From Micromonospora sp. U21 (GTDB lineage Bacteria; Actinomycetota; Actinomycetes; Mycobacteriales; Micromonosporaceae), in NCBI RefSeq assembly GCF_018070045.1, contig NZ_JAGPYK010000030.1, forward strand, positions 1 to 64,000: a stretch of 64,000 nt of DNA. Reading direction: 5' to 3'. Numbering within the stretch: the first letter of the stretch is position 1; each line of letters begins with the position of its first letter. Positions 8,206 through 16,494 of this stretch are shown here, one piece after another. The position numbers and the translations under genes were made by a program. The notes below the pieces were generated by a model. The model was not told the origin of the DNA and searched no databases. It saw only the letters and a list, made by a program, of their open reading frames with translations.

Positions 8206-8402
8206 CCCTACACAACCAACCCGTCGAGGTCATCGGCAGGTCCGGGGCCTCAGACGACATCGTTGTGGAACTGGCCTCTGGGGGCTGGGCCCTCGTCCAC
8301 CTCACCTGGAAACGCGCGGCCGAGAGACCACCTTGGCCTTACACCACCTTCTACAGCACGATCAAAGCCCTCGAAGAGGACATCCACGAGCCGGACTGGT
8401 AA
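8206..8402 (+). pseudogene. IS-interrupted gene, 3' part
   Basis: Continues the frame of the 5' part and ends in TAA at 8400-8402. It reads HNQPVEVIGRSGASDDIVVE, then GGWALVHLTW and PWPYTTFYSTIKALEEDI. The WALVHLTW and RPPWPYT motifs recall small uncharacterised actinomycete proteins with ALVHLTW and a Trp-Pro motif. The reconstructed protein would be about 128 residues, soluble and acidic. It is inactive here because of the IS. Confidence 0.65.
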
Positions 8403-9021
8403 GACGCGTGATGATCACTCAGACGGACATGTCATGGATCATCCGACGCTGATCGGTAACGATCAATTGGAGCCCTGCACGACGGGCATTCGGCCGTCCC
8501 ACCCAGGGCCAAGGGATCACGACGGGTGGACGTGTCGGTACCCGCTGCTACTCTGGCCCTCGTCGAGCACGTCAGCGCGGCCATCCTGCCGGATTGCTGG
8601 ACTCGACGTTAGAGGTTCCGAGCGGCCTTCCTGCCGCTGATGCGGGCCACGTCCCGCCGGCTCTCGATCGCACCGGCCGCTGCGCCGGTCTCCCGAATCC
8701 GCTGAGCGGTCCAGGACGGCCTGCCCTGCCGTCCACGATGGCCCGGATTCGCACAGTCCACGGGTGGGGCAGCCCGCGGCACCCCGCCGGATGCCGATAT
8801 ATCCCAGGCTCCCCACCCGTGCCGGCCCCGATCACCGATTCCATGAGCAGTGCGAAAGGACATGCCCCATCGGCGGTACGTGGCATCACCACGAACCCGC
8901 CCTCCGGCGTCAGCCGCCCTCCCGGCGGTGCCAGGAGACACGACGAACACCACCAGCGGACCAACGTCCACAGCTGGTGGTGCTTCGTCTCCCGTCCCTG
9001 CCACCCCCAGAGGAGAAGATC
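8403..9021. other. 619-bp region upstream of rep; candidate replication or control region
   Basis: No convincing gene: open frames are Pro/Arg-rich shadows. Contains short palindromic patches such as TGATGATCA (8410-8418) and CATGTCATGGATCATCC (8430-8446). In pSAM2-type elements the double-strand origin lies close to or inside rep, so an origin or rep promoter here is possible, but no nick site could be identified. Confidence 0.25.
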
Positions 9022-10590
9022 GTGTCCACCCCGCTCACCCTGTACCGTCCCGGCGTCGCCAGCGGCCGTGACGCCCAAGCCCTGCACCGCGCCGCCACGC
9101 CGGAGTTCTCCGGCTGGTTGGAGCACACCGCTTCCGCCGGCGGTTGCTCTCGTCCGATCCGCCTATCCGGCACCATCGCTGCCGTAGAGCGAGACACCGG
9201 CCGGGTTCTGATCGACCAGCACACCGACGAATTGCCTGACCGGGCGCTGTACAAGGCGTGCGGCAACCGCCGCCAATCGCAGTGCCCGGACTGCGCCTGG
9301 GTCTACCAAGGCGACGCCTACCAAGTCGTCCGCTGCGGCCTGACCGGCGGCAAGGGTGTCCCCGCCTCGGTCGGCCGGCACCCGGTCGTGTTCGCCACCT
9401 TCACCGCCCCATCTTTTGGTGCGGTTCACCACCGCCACGTTCCGCGCCACACCTGCGCTACCCGGCAGCGCTGCGACTGCCGCCCGGCTCCCTGCCGCGC
9501 CCGAAGTGCCGCCGGCACCTGCCAGCACGGGCAGCCCGCGGCGTGCTTCGCCCGTCACGACACCGACGATCCGCGGCTTGGTCAGCCGTTGTGCCTGGAC
9601 TGCTACGACCATGGCCACCAGGCCGTCTGGAACTACTTCTCGGGCGAGCTGTGGAGGCGCACGAAACAGGCCATCGAACGGCACCTCGCCGCTCTCTGCC
9701 GCCGACGCGGCATCCCCTTCCTTCAGGGCGTCACCGACTCCGGCAAGGTGCGACGGGTGCCGCCCGTGCGGGTGTCGCACGGCAAGGTCGCCGAGATGCA
9801 GTGCCGGGCAGCCGTGCACTTCCACGTCCTGCTGCGCCTTGACGGCGTCGCCCCCGACGACCCGGACGCTCTCGTGCCGCCACCGGCCGGCATCGCCGCC
9901 GACGACCTGGAGGAAGCCGTCCGCGTCGCAGCCTCCCGGATCACCCTCACCACACCCGCACACCCCGACCGGCCGCAAGGCTGGCTTGTGGCCTGGGGCG
10001 AGCAGGTCGACGTCCGCCGAATCAACAGCGCTGGCGGCGAGCTAACCGACGGCAAGGTGGCCGCCTACCTGGCCAAGTACGCCACCAAGGCCACCGAATC
10101 CACCGGGCGCTCCTTCACCCGGCTCACCCCGGCCACCATCGACGACTACGCCGACCCGGAAGGCGACCACCTCGCCCGCCTCATCGACGCCTGCTGGCAC
10201 CTCGGACGACCCACCGGCACCGACACCACCAGCGGCGCCGCAGCAGCCGGCGACGGTCAAGGCAGCCTTGACACCAAACCAAACTTCTACGCCGGGCTGC
10301 GCCGCTGGGCACACATGCTCGGCTTCGGCGGTCACTTCCTCACCAAGGCCCGCCGCTACTCGGTCACCTTCGGCCTGCTCCGAGGCACCCGAGCCACCTA
10401 CCGCCGCACCGATGACGACGACACCACCGATGCCATCACCGTCGGCACCCTCACCTACATCGGGTCCGGCTGGCTCACCGAAGGCGACGCCCTGCTCGCC
10501 AACACCGCCGCCAGACAGCGACGAGAGAGCCGACGCGTCGGCCGGGAAGAACTCGCCCACGAAGCCTGGCTCCTCGAGGCCGCCGCATGA
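9022..10590 (+). CDS. RepSA-like rolling-circle replication initiator
   Basis: 522 residues. GTG at 9022 is chosen because AGAGGAGAAG precedes it (9010-9019) and the upstream extension is low-complexity. A Cys-rich N-terminal part (CGNRRQSQCPDCAWVYQ; CDCRPAPCRARSAAGTCQHG; CLDCYDHGHQ) resembles the zinc-binding region of actinomycete RepSA proteins. HFH at residues 266-268 (VHFHVLLRLDG) is the HUH metal motif, and YLAKYATK at about residue 345 supplies the candidate catalytic tyrosines. The protein would nick the element's origin to start rolling-circle copying of the excised circle. It overlaps the xis start by ATGA. Confidence 0.85.
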   Translation: MSTPLTLYRPGVASGRDAQALHRAATPEFSGWLEHTASAGGCSRPIRLSGTIAAVERDTGRVLIDQHTDELPDRALYKACGNRRQSQCPDCAWVYQGDAYQVVRCGLTGGKGVPASVGRHPVVFATFTAPSFGAVHHRHVPRHTCATRQRCDCRPAPCRARSAAGTCQHGQPAACFARHDTDDPRLGQPLCLDCYDHGHQAVWNYFSGELWRRTKQAIERHLAALCRRRGIPFLQGVTDSGKVRRVPPVRVSHGKVAEMQCRAAVHFHVLLRLDGVAPDDPDALVPPPAGIAADDLEEAVRVAASRITLTTPAHPDRPQGWLVAWGEQVDVRRINSAGGELTDGKVAAYLAKYATKATESTGRSFTRLTPATIDDYADPEGDHLARLIDACWHLGRPTGTDTTSGAAAAGDGQGSLDTKPNFYAGLRRWAHMLGFGGHFLTKARRYSVTFGLLRGTRATYRRTDDDDTTDAITVGTLTYIGSGWLTEGDALLANTAARQRRESRRVGREELAHEAWLLEAAA

Positions 10591-10782
10591 ACCGAGACCT
10601 CACCCCGCGCTGGTACTCACCCGCCGAGGTCGCCGTCCTGCTCGGCTTCGGCATCCAAGGTCAAGATGAAGATCGCCACCGGCGAACTGCGCTCCATCAA
10701 GGACGGCAAGTACCGCCGCATCCTCCCCGAATGGGTCGACGACTACATCCGCGAGCAGGTCGAACGCCAGGAGGCCGCCTGA
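10587..10782 (+). pseudogene. xis: excisionase (xis) with a one-base frameshift
   Basis: Starts at ATG 10587 overlapping the rep stop and reads MNRDLTPRWYSPAEVAVLLG FG in frame 1. The expected continuation KVKMKIATGELRSIKDGKYR and ILPEWVDDYI is in another frame and ends at TGA 10780-10782. The product would be a 65-residue MerR/Xis-type winged helix that drives excision. Around 10653-10657 (ATCCAAG) one base appears to be missing: ATCTCCAAG would restore the usual GISKVKM. Either a true mutation locking the element in place, a sequencing error, or a +1 programmed shift. Confidence 0.75.
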
Positions 10783-12002
10783 TGCCCGCACGCGCACGTG
10801 CCAACGGCGAAGGCTCGATCTTCCCCTACCGCAACGGGTTCGCCGCCTACGTCTGGGTCGAGAAGCCCGACGGGAAGCGGGGCCGGAAGTGGGTCTACGG
10901 CAAGACCCGCGAGGAGGTCCACGACAAGTGGATCAAGCTGCATGGGCAAGCGAAGGCCGGTCCGGTGGCAACGCGCTCCCCGACGGTGGGGGAGTACGCC
11001 AGCTACTGGCTGCGGGAGATTGTCAAGCCGAACCTGGCCCCGGGCAGCTACGTCACTTACGAGGTGGTGGTCCGGCTCTACCTCGTGCCGGGGCTGGGCC
11101 GGAAGCGGCTCGACAAGCTGCGGGTCAGCGACGTCCAGACGTGGATCAACGAGGTCGGGCGGACCTGCCAGTGCTGCGCCCAGGGCAAGGACGAGCGGCG
11201 GAAGGCCGCCCAGCGTCGCTGCTGTGCCCTCGGCCGCTGCTGCCAGGATCTGCCCTCGGCAACGAGCGTCACCCACCTGCGGACCGTGCTCCGGACGCTG
11301 CTGTCCCAGGCGATCACCGAAGGGCTGATCTCCCGCAACGTCGCGTCCCTGGTGAAGCTGCCACCGGTACGAAAGCGCAAGCGGAAGGCGTGGACCAGCG
11401 ACGAGGCGCGGCGCTTCCTGGAGTCGGCCCGCGCCGACGACGATCCGCTCTACGCCGCGTACGTCCTGGTCCTGGTGCTTGGCCTGCGCAAGGGCGAGAT
11501 GCTGGGGCTGACGTGGGCTGACGTCGACCTTGACGCGGGGGAGTTGACCATCGATCGGCAGCTCCAGCGGGTCGGTGCTGAGCTGCTGCACCGGGAGACG
11601 AAGACGGCCGCCTCGGACGCCACCCTGCCCCTGCCAGACATCTGCACCGTGGCGCTCCACCGCCGCCGAGCCGCCCAGACTGTCGCCCGGGATGCCGTCG
11701 GCCCGGCCTGGCAGCCGTCGGACCTCATCTTCACCACCCGTTACGGCCGGCCCGTTGAGCCGCGCAACTTCAACCGCTTCTGGGACCGGCGCTGCGACTC
11801 GGCCCGGGCCCGGCGGATCACCGTCCGGGACGCCCGGCGTACCTGCGCCTCGCTCCTGGCCGACCTGGACGTGCACCCCCGGGTGGCGATGCAGATCCTC
11901 CGGCACGCGCAGTTCGCCATCACCATGGAGATCTACACGGTGGTGTCCTCGGCGGCCACCCGCGACGCCCTCAAGCGACTCGGCAGCGCACTGGACCGGT
12001 AA
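10782..12002 (+). CDS. int: site-specific tyrosine integrase
   Basis: 406 residues. ATG at 10782 overlaps the xis stop by one base. N-terminal arm-binding domain, a core-binding SAM-like domain (about residues 70-205, with an unusual Cys-rich insertion CQCCAQGKDERRKAAQRRCC), then the catalytic domain: Arg in LGLRKGEMLGL, Lys in ETKTAAS, RDARRT in place of the usual HDLRHT, LRHA and the nucleophile Tyr in MEIYT. The first box-II His is Arg, a change I have also seen in this actinomycete subfamily. It integrates at the 3' end of the adjacent tRNA-Lys gene. Confidence 0.92.
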   Translation: MPARARANGEGSIFPYRNGFAAYVWVEKPDGKRGRKWVYGKTREEVHDKWIKLHGQAKAGPVATRSPTVGEYASYWLREIVKPNLAPGSYVTYEVVVRLYLVPGLGRKRLDKLRVSDVQTWINEVGRTCQCCAQGKDERRKAAQRRCCALGRCCQDLPSATSVTHLRTVLRTLLSQAITEGLISRNVASLVKLPPVRKRKRKAWTSDEARRFLESARADDDPLYAAYVLVLVLGLRKGEMLGLTWADVDLDAGELTIDRQLQRVGAELLHRETKTAASDATLPLPDICTVALHRRRAAQTVARDAVGPAWQPSDLIFTTRYGRPVEPRNFNRFWDRRCDSARARRITVRDARRTCASLLADLDVHPRVAMQILRHAQFAITMEIYTVVSSAATRDALKRLGSALDR

Positions 12003-12003
12003 C

Positions 12004-12036
12004 GCGCTACTGCTGCGCTACTGCTGCGCTACTGCT
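12004..12036. repeat. three perfect 11-bp direct repeats between int and tRNA
   Basis: GCGCTACTGCT occurs three times without gaps (12004, 12015, 12026), followed by related GTACTCCCCTGCTGTAC. It lies between the integrase stop and the tRNA, inside the attachment region, where integrases usually have arm-type binding sites. That role is inferred. Confidence 0.6.
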
Positions 12037-12108
12037 GTACTCCCCTGCTGTACGAGCCGCGCCCACGAAGACGGCGACCCCGCAAAGGGCCGCTGACCTG
12101 CGAAAGAG

Positions 12109-12180
12109 TGGGCCGCCAGGGACTCGAACCCTGAACCTATGGATTAAAAGTCCACAGCTCTGCCATTGAGCTAGCGGCCC
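12109..12180 (-). tRNA. tRNA-Lys (anticodon TTT)
   Basis: 72 nt read on the minus strand. Acceptor stem GGGCCGC/GCGGCCC; D-arm AGCTCAATGGCAGAGC; anticodon stem-loop GTGGA-CTTTTAA-TCCAT with anticodon TTT; T-arm with GTTCGAGTC. The discriminator is A and CCA is not encoded. The T-arm half is the presumed attB core used by the integrase. The gene is complete, as expected when an element restores the 3' end of its target. Confidence 0.95.
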
Positions 12181-12411
12181 GCGCGCTCAGGTTACCGGAC
12201 GGTGCCCGCCGACGATTCTCGGCTTCCGGCCGACCGTCGATGCCTGGTCTCACCGGCGCGCAACCCGGTTGATCAACACCAGGTCGGCGACCTGGTGGCG
12301 TCCGGCGGACTGGACAACCCCAACCCCATATCGGCGATAGCGAGTGGATCAAGCGGCATGTGCCGGCCGCCGCGGTGCATGGGTGCGGGCGGGCGGGGAA
12401 CCAGGAGGGGC

Positions 12412-12714
12412 ATGAAATTGAGCAGCGCCCCGGCGGTGGCGGCGTCCGGGGAGGAGATCGGGCCGGACGGCGTACGCGAGCCGGGCGGGGAGGTGCACGC
12501 CTGGCTGCCCGGCCAGAACCAGACAGTGTGCGGCCTGGCGCTCAGTCGGACCCGGCTGCGTCGCTTTCCGCACGTGCGCTTCGACTACTCGGGCACCGAC
12601 GTGCTCACCGAGGCCGACCCGGTCGGCTGGATCTGCCCGCGTTGCCTGGCGGCCACGGCTGGGCGGCGGGGCAAGGAGAAGCACGGCTGGGTCCGCGAAT
12701 CGCCCCGCCCTTGA
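12412..12714 (+). CDS. conserved hypothetical zinc-ribbon-like protein
   Basis: 100 residues. ATG at 12412 has AGGAGGGG 1-2 nt before it. Motifs HAWLPGQNQTVCGLALSRTR and VGWICPRCLAA supply Cys residues that could bind metal together with His. Small proteins of this pattern (HAWLPG...CGL...FPHV...CPRC) are common in Micromonosporaceae and of unknown role. The stop codon lies in the left arm of a long palindrome that probably shapes the 3' end of its mRNA. First chromosomal gene after the island. Confidence 0.65.
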   Translation: MKLSSAPAVAASGEEIGPDGVREPGGEVHAWLPGQNQTVCGLALSRTRLRRFPHVRFDYSGTDVLTEADPVGWICPRCLAATAGRRGKEKHGWVRESPRP

Positions 12715-12791
12715 TCGACTCGACATCCGGGAAGTCGGGGTGTCCGGACCACGGTGACGGGCCGACTTCCAGGAAATCGAGTCGATCAAGG
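12709..12791. repeat. long palindromic intergenic repeat (30-bp arms)
   Basis: Arms 12709-12738 and 12762-12791 pair with only a few mismatches around a 23-nt loop; the outer part CCTTGATCGACTCGA is perfect. The left arm includes the stop codon of the preceding gene. It can fold as a strong hairpin and may act as a terminator or be a mobile palindromic element. Confidence 0.75.
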
Positions 12792-12855
12792 CCCCAGGCC
12801 CAGGCCCGGGCCGGAGCGGCGGTTGACGAGCGGCTGGGCGGGTACGGGGTCGGAC

Positions 12856-13938
12856 ATGCGGATCGTGGTGGTGGGGGCGAGCGGCAACGTCGGTACCGCG
12901 CTGCTGCGGCGGCTGCGCCGGGAACGGGGTGTGGAGCTGGTCGGGGTGGCCCGGCGGCTGCCCGGCCCGGACGCTGGCGAGCCGTACGACCAGGTGGAGT
13001 GGCACTCCTGCGACATCGGCGCTCCGGGGGCGGGCGGGAAGCTGGCCGAGGTGTTCGCCGGCGCCGACGCGGTGGTGCATCTGGCCTGGCAGATTCAGCC
13101 CAGTCACGACCAGCGGGTGCTGCGCCGCACCAACGTCGACGGCAGCCGGGCGGTGTTCGACGCGCTGGTCCGGGCGGGCGTGCCGGCGCTGGTGTACGCC
13201 TCCTCGGTCGGCACGTACGCGCCCGGCCCGAAGGACCACCCGGTGAGCGAGCGCTGGCCGGCGACCGGGGTGCCCGGCTCGTCGTACAGCGAGCACAAGG
13301 CCGAGGTCGAGGCGTTGCTGGACGGGATCGAGGGGGACCACCCGGCGCTCCGGGTGGTCCGGTTGCGACCTGGGCTGATCTTCCAGCGGGAGGCCGGCGT
13401 GGAGATCGCCCGCTACTTCCTGGGCCCGCTGGCTCCGGTGCGGCTGCTGCGCTTCGGCCGGATCCCACTGGTGCCCACCAACCGCCGGCTGCGGATGCAG
13501 GCGGTGCACGCCGACGACGTGGCCGACGCGTACGCCCGGGCGGTGCTGGGTGACGCGCGCGGCGCCTTCAACGTCGCCGCGGACCCGGTGCTCACCCCGG
13601 AGTTGGTGGCCCGGCACTTCCACGGCTGGACGGTGCCCGTCGCCGCGCCGGTGCTGCGGGTGGCGGCGGCGCTGACCTGGCGGGCGCGGCTGCAACCCGT
13701 GGACGCGGGCTGGGTCGAACTGGGCCTGAACGCGCCGCTGATGTCCAGCGAGCGGGCGGAGACCGAGCTGGACTGGCAGCCCAAGATCAGCTCGCTCACC
13801 GCGCTCAGGGAACTTTTCGCCGGGATGGCCGGCGGTGACCACACCGGCAGCCCGCCGCTGTCCGGCGCGTCGAACCTGCCCGGCCGGCCGGGCGGTCTGC
13901 TCCGCGCCCGCGCCGCCGGCCAGGGCAACCCCTACTGA
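12856..13938 (+). CDS. NAD-dependent epimerase/dehydratase family protein
   Basis: 360 residues. The N-terminal MRIVVVGASGNVGTALL is the Rossmann GxxGxxG nucleotide-binding loop of extended SDR enzymes. Later features include HLAWQIQPS, YASSVGTYAPG and the catalytic-type Tyr-x-x-x-Lys in SSYSEHKAEVE (about residue 145). The C-terminal third would bind a sugar nucleotide or similar substrate, not predictable. ATG at 12856 starts the Rossmann strand directly; upstream in-frame sequence is palindrome-derived. Soluble, monocistronic, convergent with the next gene with a 12-bp gap. Confidence 0.8.
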   Translation: MRIVVVGASGNVGTALLRRLRRERGVELVGVARRLPGPDAGEPYDQVEWHSCDIGAPGAGGKLAEVFAGADAVVHLAWQIQPSHDQRVLRRTNVDGSRAVFDALVRAGVPALVYASSVGTYAPGPKDHPVSERWPATGVPGSSYSEHKAEVEALLDGIEGDHPALRVVRLRPGLIFQREAGVEIARYFLGPLAPVRLLRFGRIPLVPTNRRLRMQAVHADDVADAYARAVLGDARGAFNVAADPVLTPELVARHFHGWTVPVAAPVLRVAAALTWRARLQPVDAGWVELGLNAPLMSSERAETELDWQPKISSLTALRELFAGMAGGDHTGSPPLSGASNLPGRPGGLLRARAAGQGNPY

Positions 13939-13950
13939 GGTACGCCCTGG

Positions 13951-15159
13951 TCAGCTCAGTTTCGAGCCGCTCACGGTGGGGTTTCGGGCGCCGAGGAAGA
14001 AGATGCCGGGGAAGCCCCGGGTCTCGAACTTGGCGCTCGGATTGCGGCGCAGGGTGGACTTCTCGATCGTCATGGTGCCGGTGCGGTTGTTGCTGACGAA
14101 GAAGATCGCGCCGCCGCCCTCGTTGGCCTTGTTGTTCTCGATGACGGTGCCGGCGATCCGCACGGTGAACTCGTTGCCGTCGCAGTAGATCGCGCCACCG
14201 CTGCCACCGCCGGGCGTGCCGGACTTGGCCGGGTTGGCGCCACGGCCGATCGCCTCGTTGTGGCTGAGCACGCTGTTCAGCACCACCCAGGAAACGCCGA
14301 TGCTGCTCAGCGCGCCCCCGTTGGAGCAGGAGCCGCCCTGGCCGGCTGAGCCGCCGAAGGTGCTGCCCACCACGTACACCGGCTTGTTCTCGTACTGGCT
14401 CAGCACCCGGATGGCCGCGCCGCCCAGGTCGGGGCCGGTCCGGTCGCAGCGGTTGCGGACGAACCGCGAGTTGACCACCTTGAACCGCCCGCCGCGCACG
14501 AAGATCGCCCCACCGCCGCCGCCCTCAACCTCGTCCCCGGTCGAGTTGCCGTCGGCGAAGGTCAGGTTCTGCACGGTCAGCTGCGGGTGGTCCTGGTTCT
14601 GGCAGTGCGAGGTGGTCCAGCCCTGGGCCTCGTCGCAGGTGTTCATGTAGAGGATGCGGCGCTGCCCCTGGCCGCTCAGCGTCACCCTGCCGCCGCCGTC
14701 CAGCACCACCTTCGGCCCGTTGGCGTTGCGGACCTTCGCGGTGGCGGCCATCTTGATCGTCACCGGGGCCGGCCCGCAGTTGAAGGTGATGATGCCGCCG
14801 GCCGCGACAGCCTTCACCACCGCCGCGGACGTGCAGCTCGCCGGGGTGCCGGTGCCGATGGTCCGGGTCGGCTTCGAGGTGTCCACCGCCCGTGCCTCGC
14901 CCGGAACGGTGGCACTGCCGTTCGGGTTGCCGGCCACGAGCGCCTTGCCGGCCGGCTTCGGGCTCTTGCTGGCCCCCGGGCCGCCGAGGCCGTCCCGGGC
15001 AGCAGGGGCGACGCCCTGCTCGCCGGTGGCCAGCGCCTCCGGCTCGGCCGGCGGGGTGGGCTGCGAGGCAGCCGGAGCCTGGTCGTCGGGCGCGCAGGCG
15101 GGCAGGGTCGCGGTGGCGACACCGAGGACGAGCAGGGCGACAAGCGACGTCATGCGCAC
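13951..15159 (-). CDS. secreted lipoprotein with right-handed beta-helix
   Basis: 402 residues. The N-terminus MRMTSLVALLVLGVATATLPAC is a lipoprotein signal with lipobox LPAC, so the mature protein is anchored by Cys22 outside the cell. A Pro/Ala-rich linker (about residues 23-110) leads to a region of repeated GGAIF/GGAIYC/NNKANEGGGAIFF turns and NSR/NSV runs typical of polymorphic-outer-membrane-type parallel beta-helices (about 130-400). Such proteins may bind or cleave polysaccharide, but no catalytic residues were recognised. Four or more Cys pairs suggest disulphides. Confidence 0.75.
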   Translation of the reverse strand: MRMTSLVALLVLGVATATLPACAPDDQAPAASQPTPPAEPEALATGEQGVAPAARDGLGGPGASKSPKPAGKALVAGNPNGSATVPGEARAVDTSKPTRTIGTGTPASCTSAAVVKAVAAGGIITFNCGPAPVTIKMAATAKVRNANGPKVVLDGGGRVTLSGQGQRRILYMNTCDEAQGWTTSHCQNQDHPQLTVQNLTFADGNSTGDEVEGGGGGAIFVRGGRFKVVNSRFVRNRCDRTGPDLGGAAIRVLSQYENKPVYVVGSTFGGSAGQGGSCSNGGALSSIGVSWVVLNSVLSHNEAIGRGANPAKSGTPGGGSGGAIYCDGNEFTVRIAGTVIENNKANEGGGAIFFVSNNRTGTMTIEKSTLRRNPSAKFETRGFPGIFFLGARNPTVSGSKLS

Positions 15160-15235
15160 CCCGTGATGCTAGGAGCCGCGACGGCGCCGGAGCGAATCCG
15201 CCATGCCGGTTTAACCCGCGGCTAAGGCTGGGCGC

Positions 15236-16426
15236 TCAGAAGTCGGCGAAGAGGTACGGCACCTGGCGCGGGAAGATGCCCCGCAGCTCCGCGGCGGCGT
15301 CCGCCGGCACCTCGCCCAGCCCTCGCAGCGGCAGCTCGGCCGGATCCAGCACCCCGTACGCCAGGGCGGAGAGCCCGGCGGCCGTGAGCGTGGCGGTCGG
15401 CGCGCTCCCGGCGGTGTCGGCGACGACCTCCAGCGTCCCGGTCGTGCCGTCCAGCAGGTGGGTGCCGGCCAACCACCGGTCCCCGGTCAGCTCGATCCGT
15501 ACCCGGCCGGGCCCGGTCGGCAGCCCGCTCAACGCGTCCAGCGACAGCACCCGGGCCATCGGGGCGGACGAACTCGGCACGGCCGTTCGCGCCTCGACGT
15601 GTACGTCCAGGTCGGTCAACCACAGCTCCGGCAGCTCGTCCGGCGGCACCTGGACGGTGATCCGCTCGACCTGGTCGACGTGCCGGGAGAAGAACTGCAA
15701 CAGCAGCGCCCGCGCGAGCGGGTCGGTGACCAGCAGTTCGTTGCCGTGCAGCGTGCCGCCGTGCTCGTCGATCCGGTAGGTCACCGCGCCGGTGACCTCG
15801 CCGGCCACCCGGGCGGTGAGCAGCCAGTACTCGTCCCGGTCGCGCAGCCCGACCGCCCGGTAGTCCGGGAAGGTCGCGAATCCGTGCCGCGCCTGGAGGC
15901 AGCGCTCGGTGAACGCGCTCCACGCCGGATAGCCGGTCGCGATGCGCTCCCAGCCCACCTCGCCCGGCAGGTCCACGCGGAGCAGCGACCCCAGGTTGGC
16001 CGGGGTGAAGGTGGCCCTTCGCGGCTTGGGCAACCCGACGTAGCCGAACCGGGCGTAGAAGCTGGGCCGGAACGGGTAGAGCGCACTGAGCGCATGCCCC
16101 TCGTCGCGCATCTCGTCGAGGAGTTGGTGCAGCAGCGTCCGGACGTGCCCCTGGCGGCGGGCCAGCGGATGGGTGGCCACCCCGGCGACGCCGGCCATCG
16201 GCAGCACCATCCCGCGCAGGTTCTGCCGCATCGGGATGGCCGTGACGGCGGCCAGCGTCTCGCCGTTCTCCTCGGCGATCAGCGTCCGGTTGCCCTCGTG
16301 GTAGTGCAGGTAGTCGCGGAACGCCTCGATCCGGGCGGCACCGAGCGGTGACGACTCGAAGGCGTACGCGGCCAGCGGGAAGCTGGTGGTGAGACGGTCG
16401 TCGGCGGTCACCCGGCGGATGGTCAT
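15236..16426 (-). CDS. Eis-like GNAT family N-acetyltransferase
   Basis: 396 residues, the length of the Eis family. An N-terminal GNAT domain carries the acetyl-CoA loop VAGVATHPLARRQGHVRTLL (about residues 78-97) and the conserved YPFRPSFYARFGYV (with the presumed catalytic Tyr). A second GNAT fold and an SCP2-like C-terminal domain follow, and the chain ends in LFADF, matching the C-terminal carboxylate involved in Eis catalysis. Eis enzymes acetylate amines of aminoglycosides and peptides at several positions. Single-gene unit; 33 bp into the next convergent spacing there is nothing notable. Confidence 0.85.
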   Translation of the reverse strand: MTIRRVTADDRLTTSFPLAAYAFESSPLGAARIEAFRDYLHYHEGNRTLIAEENGETLAAVTAIPMRQNLRGMVLPMAGVAGVATHPLARRQGHVRTLLHQLLDEMRDEGHALSALYPFRPSFYARFGYVGLPKPRRATFTPANLGSLLRVDLPGEVGWERIATGYPAWSAFTERCLQARHGFATFPDYRAVGLRDRDEYWLLTARVAGEVTGAVTYRIDEHGGTLHGNELLVTDPLARALLLQFFSRHVDQVERITVQVPPDELPELWLTDLDVHVEARTAVPSSSAPMARVLSLDALSGLPTGPGRVRIELTGDRWLAGTHLLDGTTGTLEVVADTAGSAPTATLTAAGLSALAYGVLDPAELPLRGLGEVPADAAAELRGIFPRQVPYLFADF

Positions 16427-16494
16427 CCGCTCATCTCAACCTGCCGTGCACCTCGGAGCAACCGGATTGGCGGGATCCACCACGGCGGCGCCGG

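Larger units (their letters stand above)
3754..12180. mobile_element. probable minimal AICE-type integrative element in tRNA-Lys
   Basis: The right end is firm: a tyrosine integrase gene points at, and stops about 100 bp before, the 3' end of a tRNA-Lys gene. Inwards are an excisionase remnant and a RepSA-like initiator, the int-xis-rep order of pSAM2-type actinomycete integrative elements. The left end at the tRNA fragment 3754-3777 is inferred. Size would be 8.4 kb. No FtsK/TraB translocase, Spd or regulator gene of the usual transfer module is seen, so it is probably not self-transmissible. Cargo: an MctB-like protein, two small membrane proteins and an IS-disrupted gene. Confidence 0.55.

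Noticed and set aside
8764..9021. N-terminal extension of rep
   Set aside because: Low-complexity, while GTG 9022 has a strong ribosome site and begins the conserved part.
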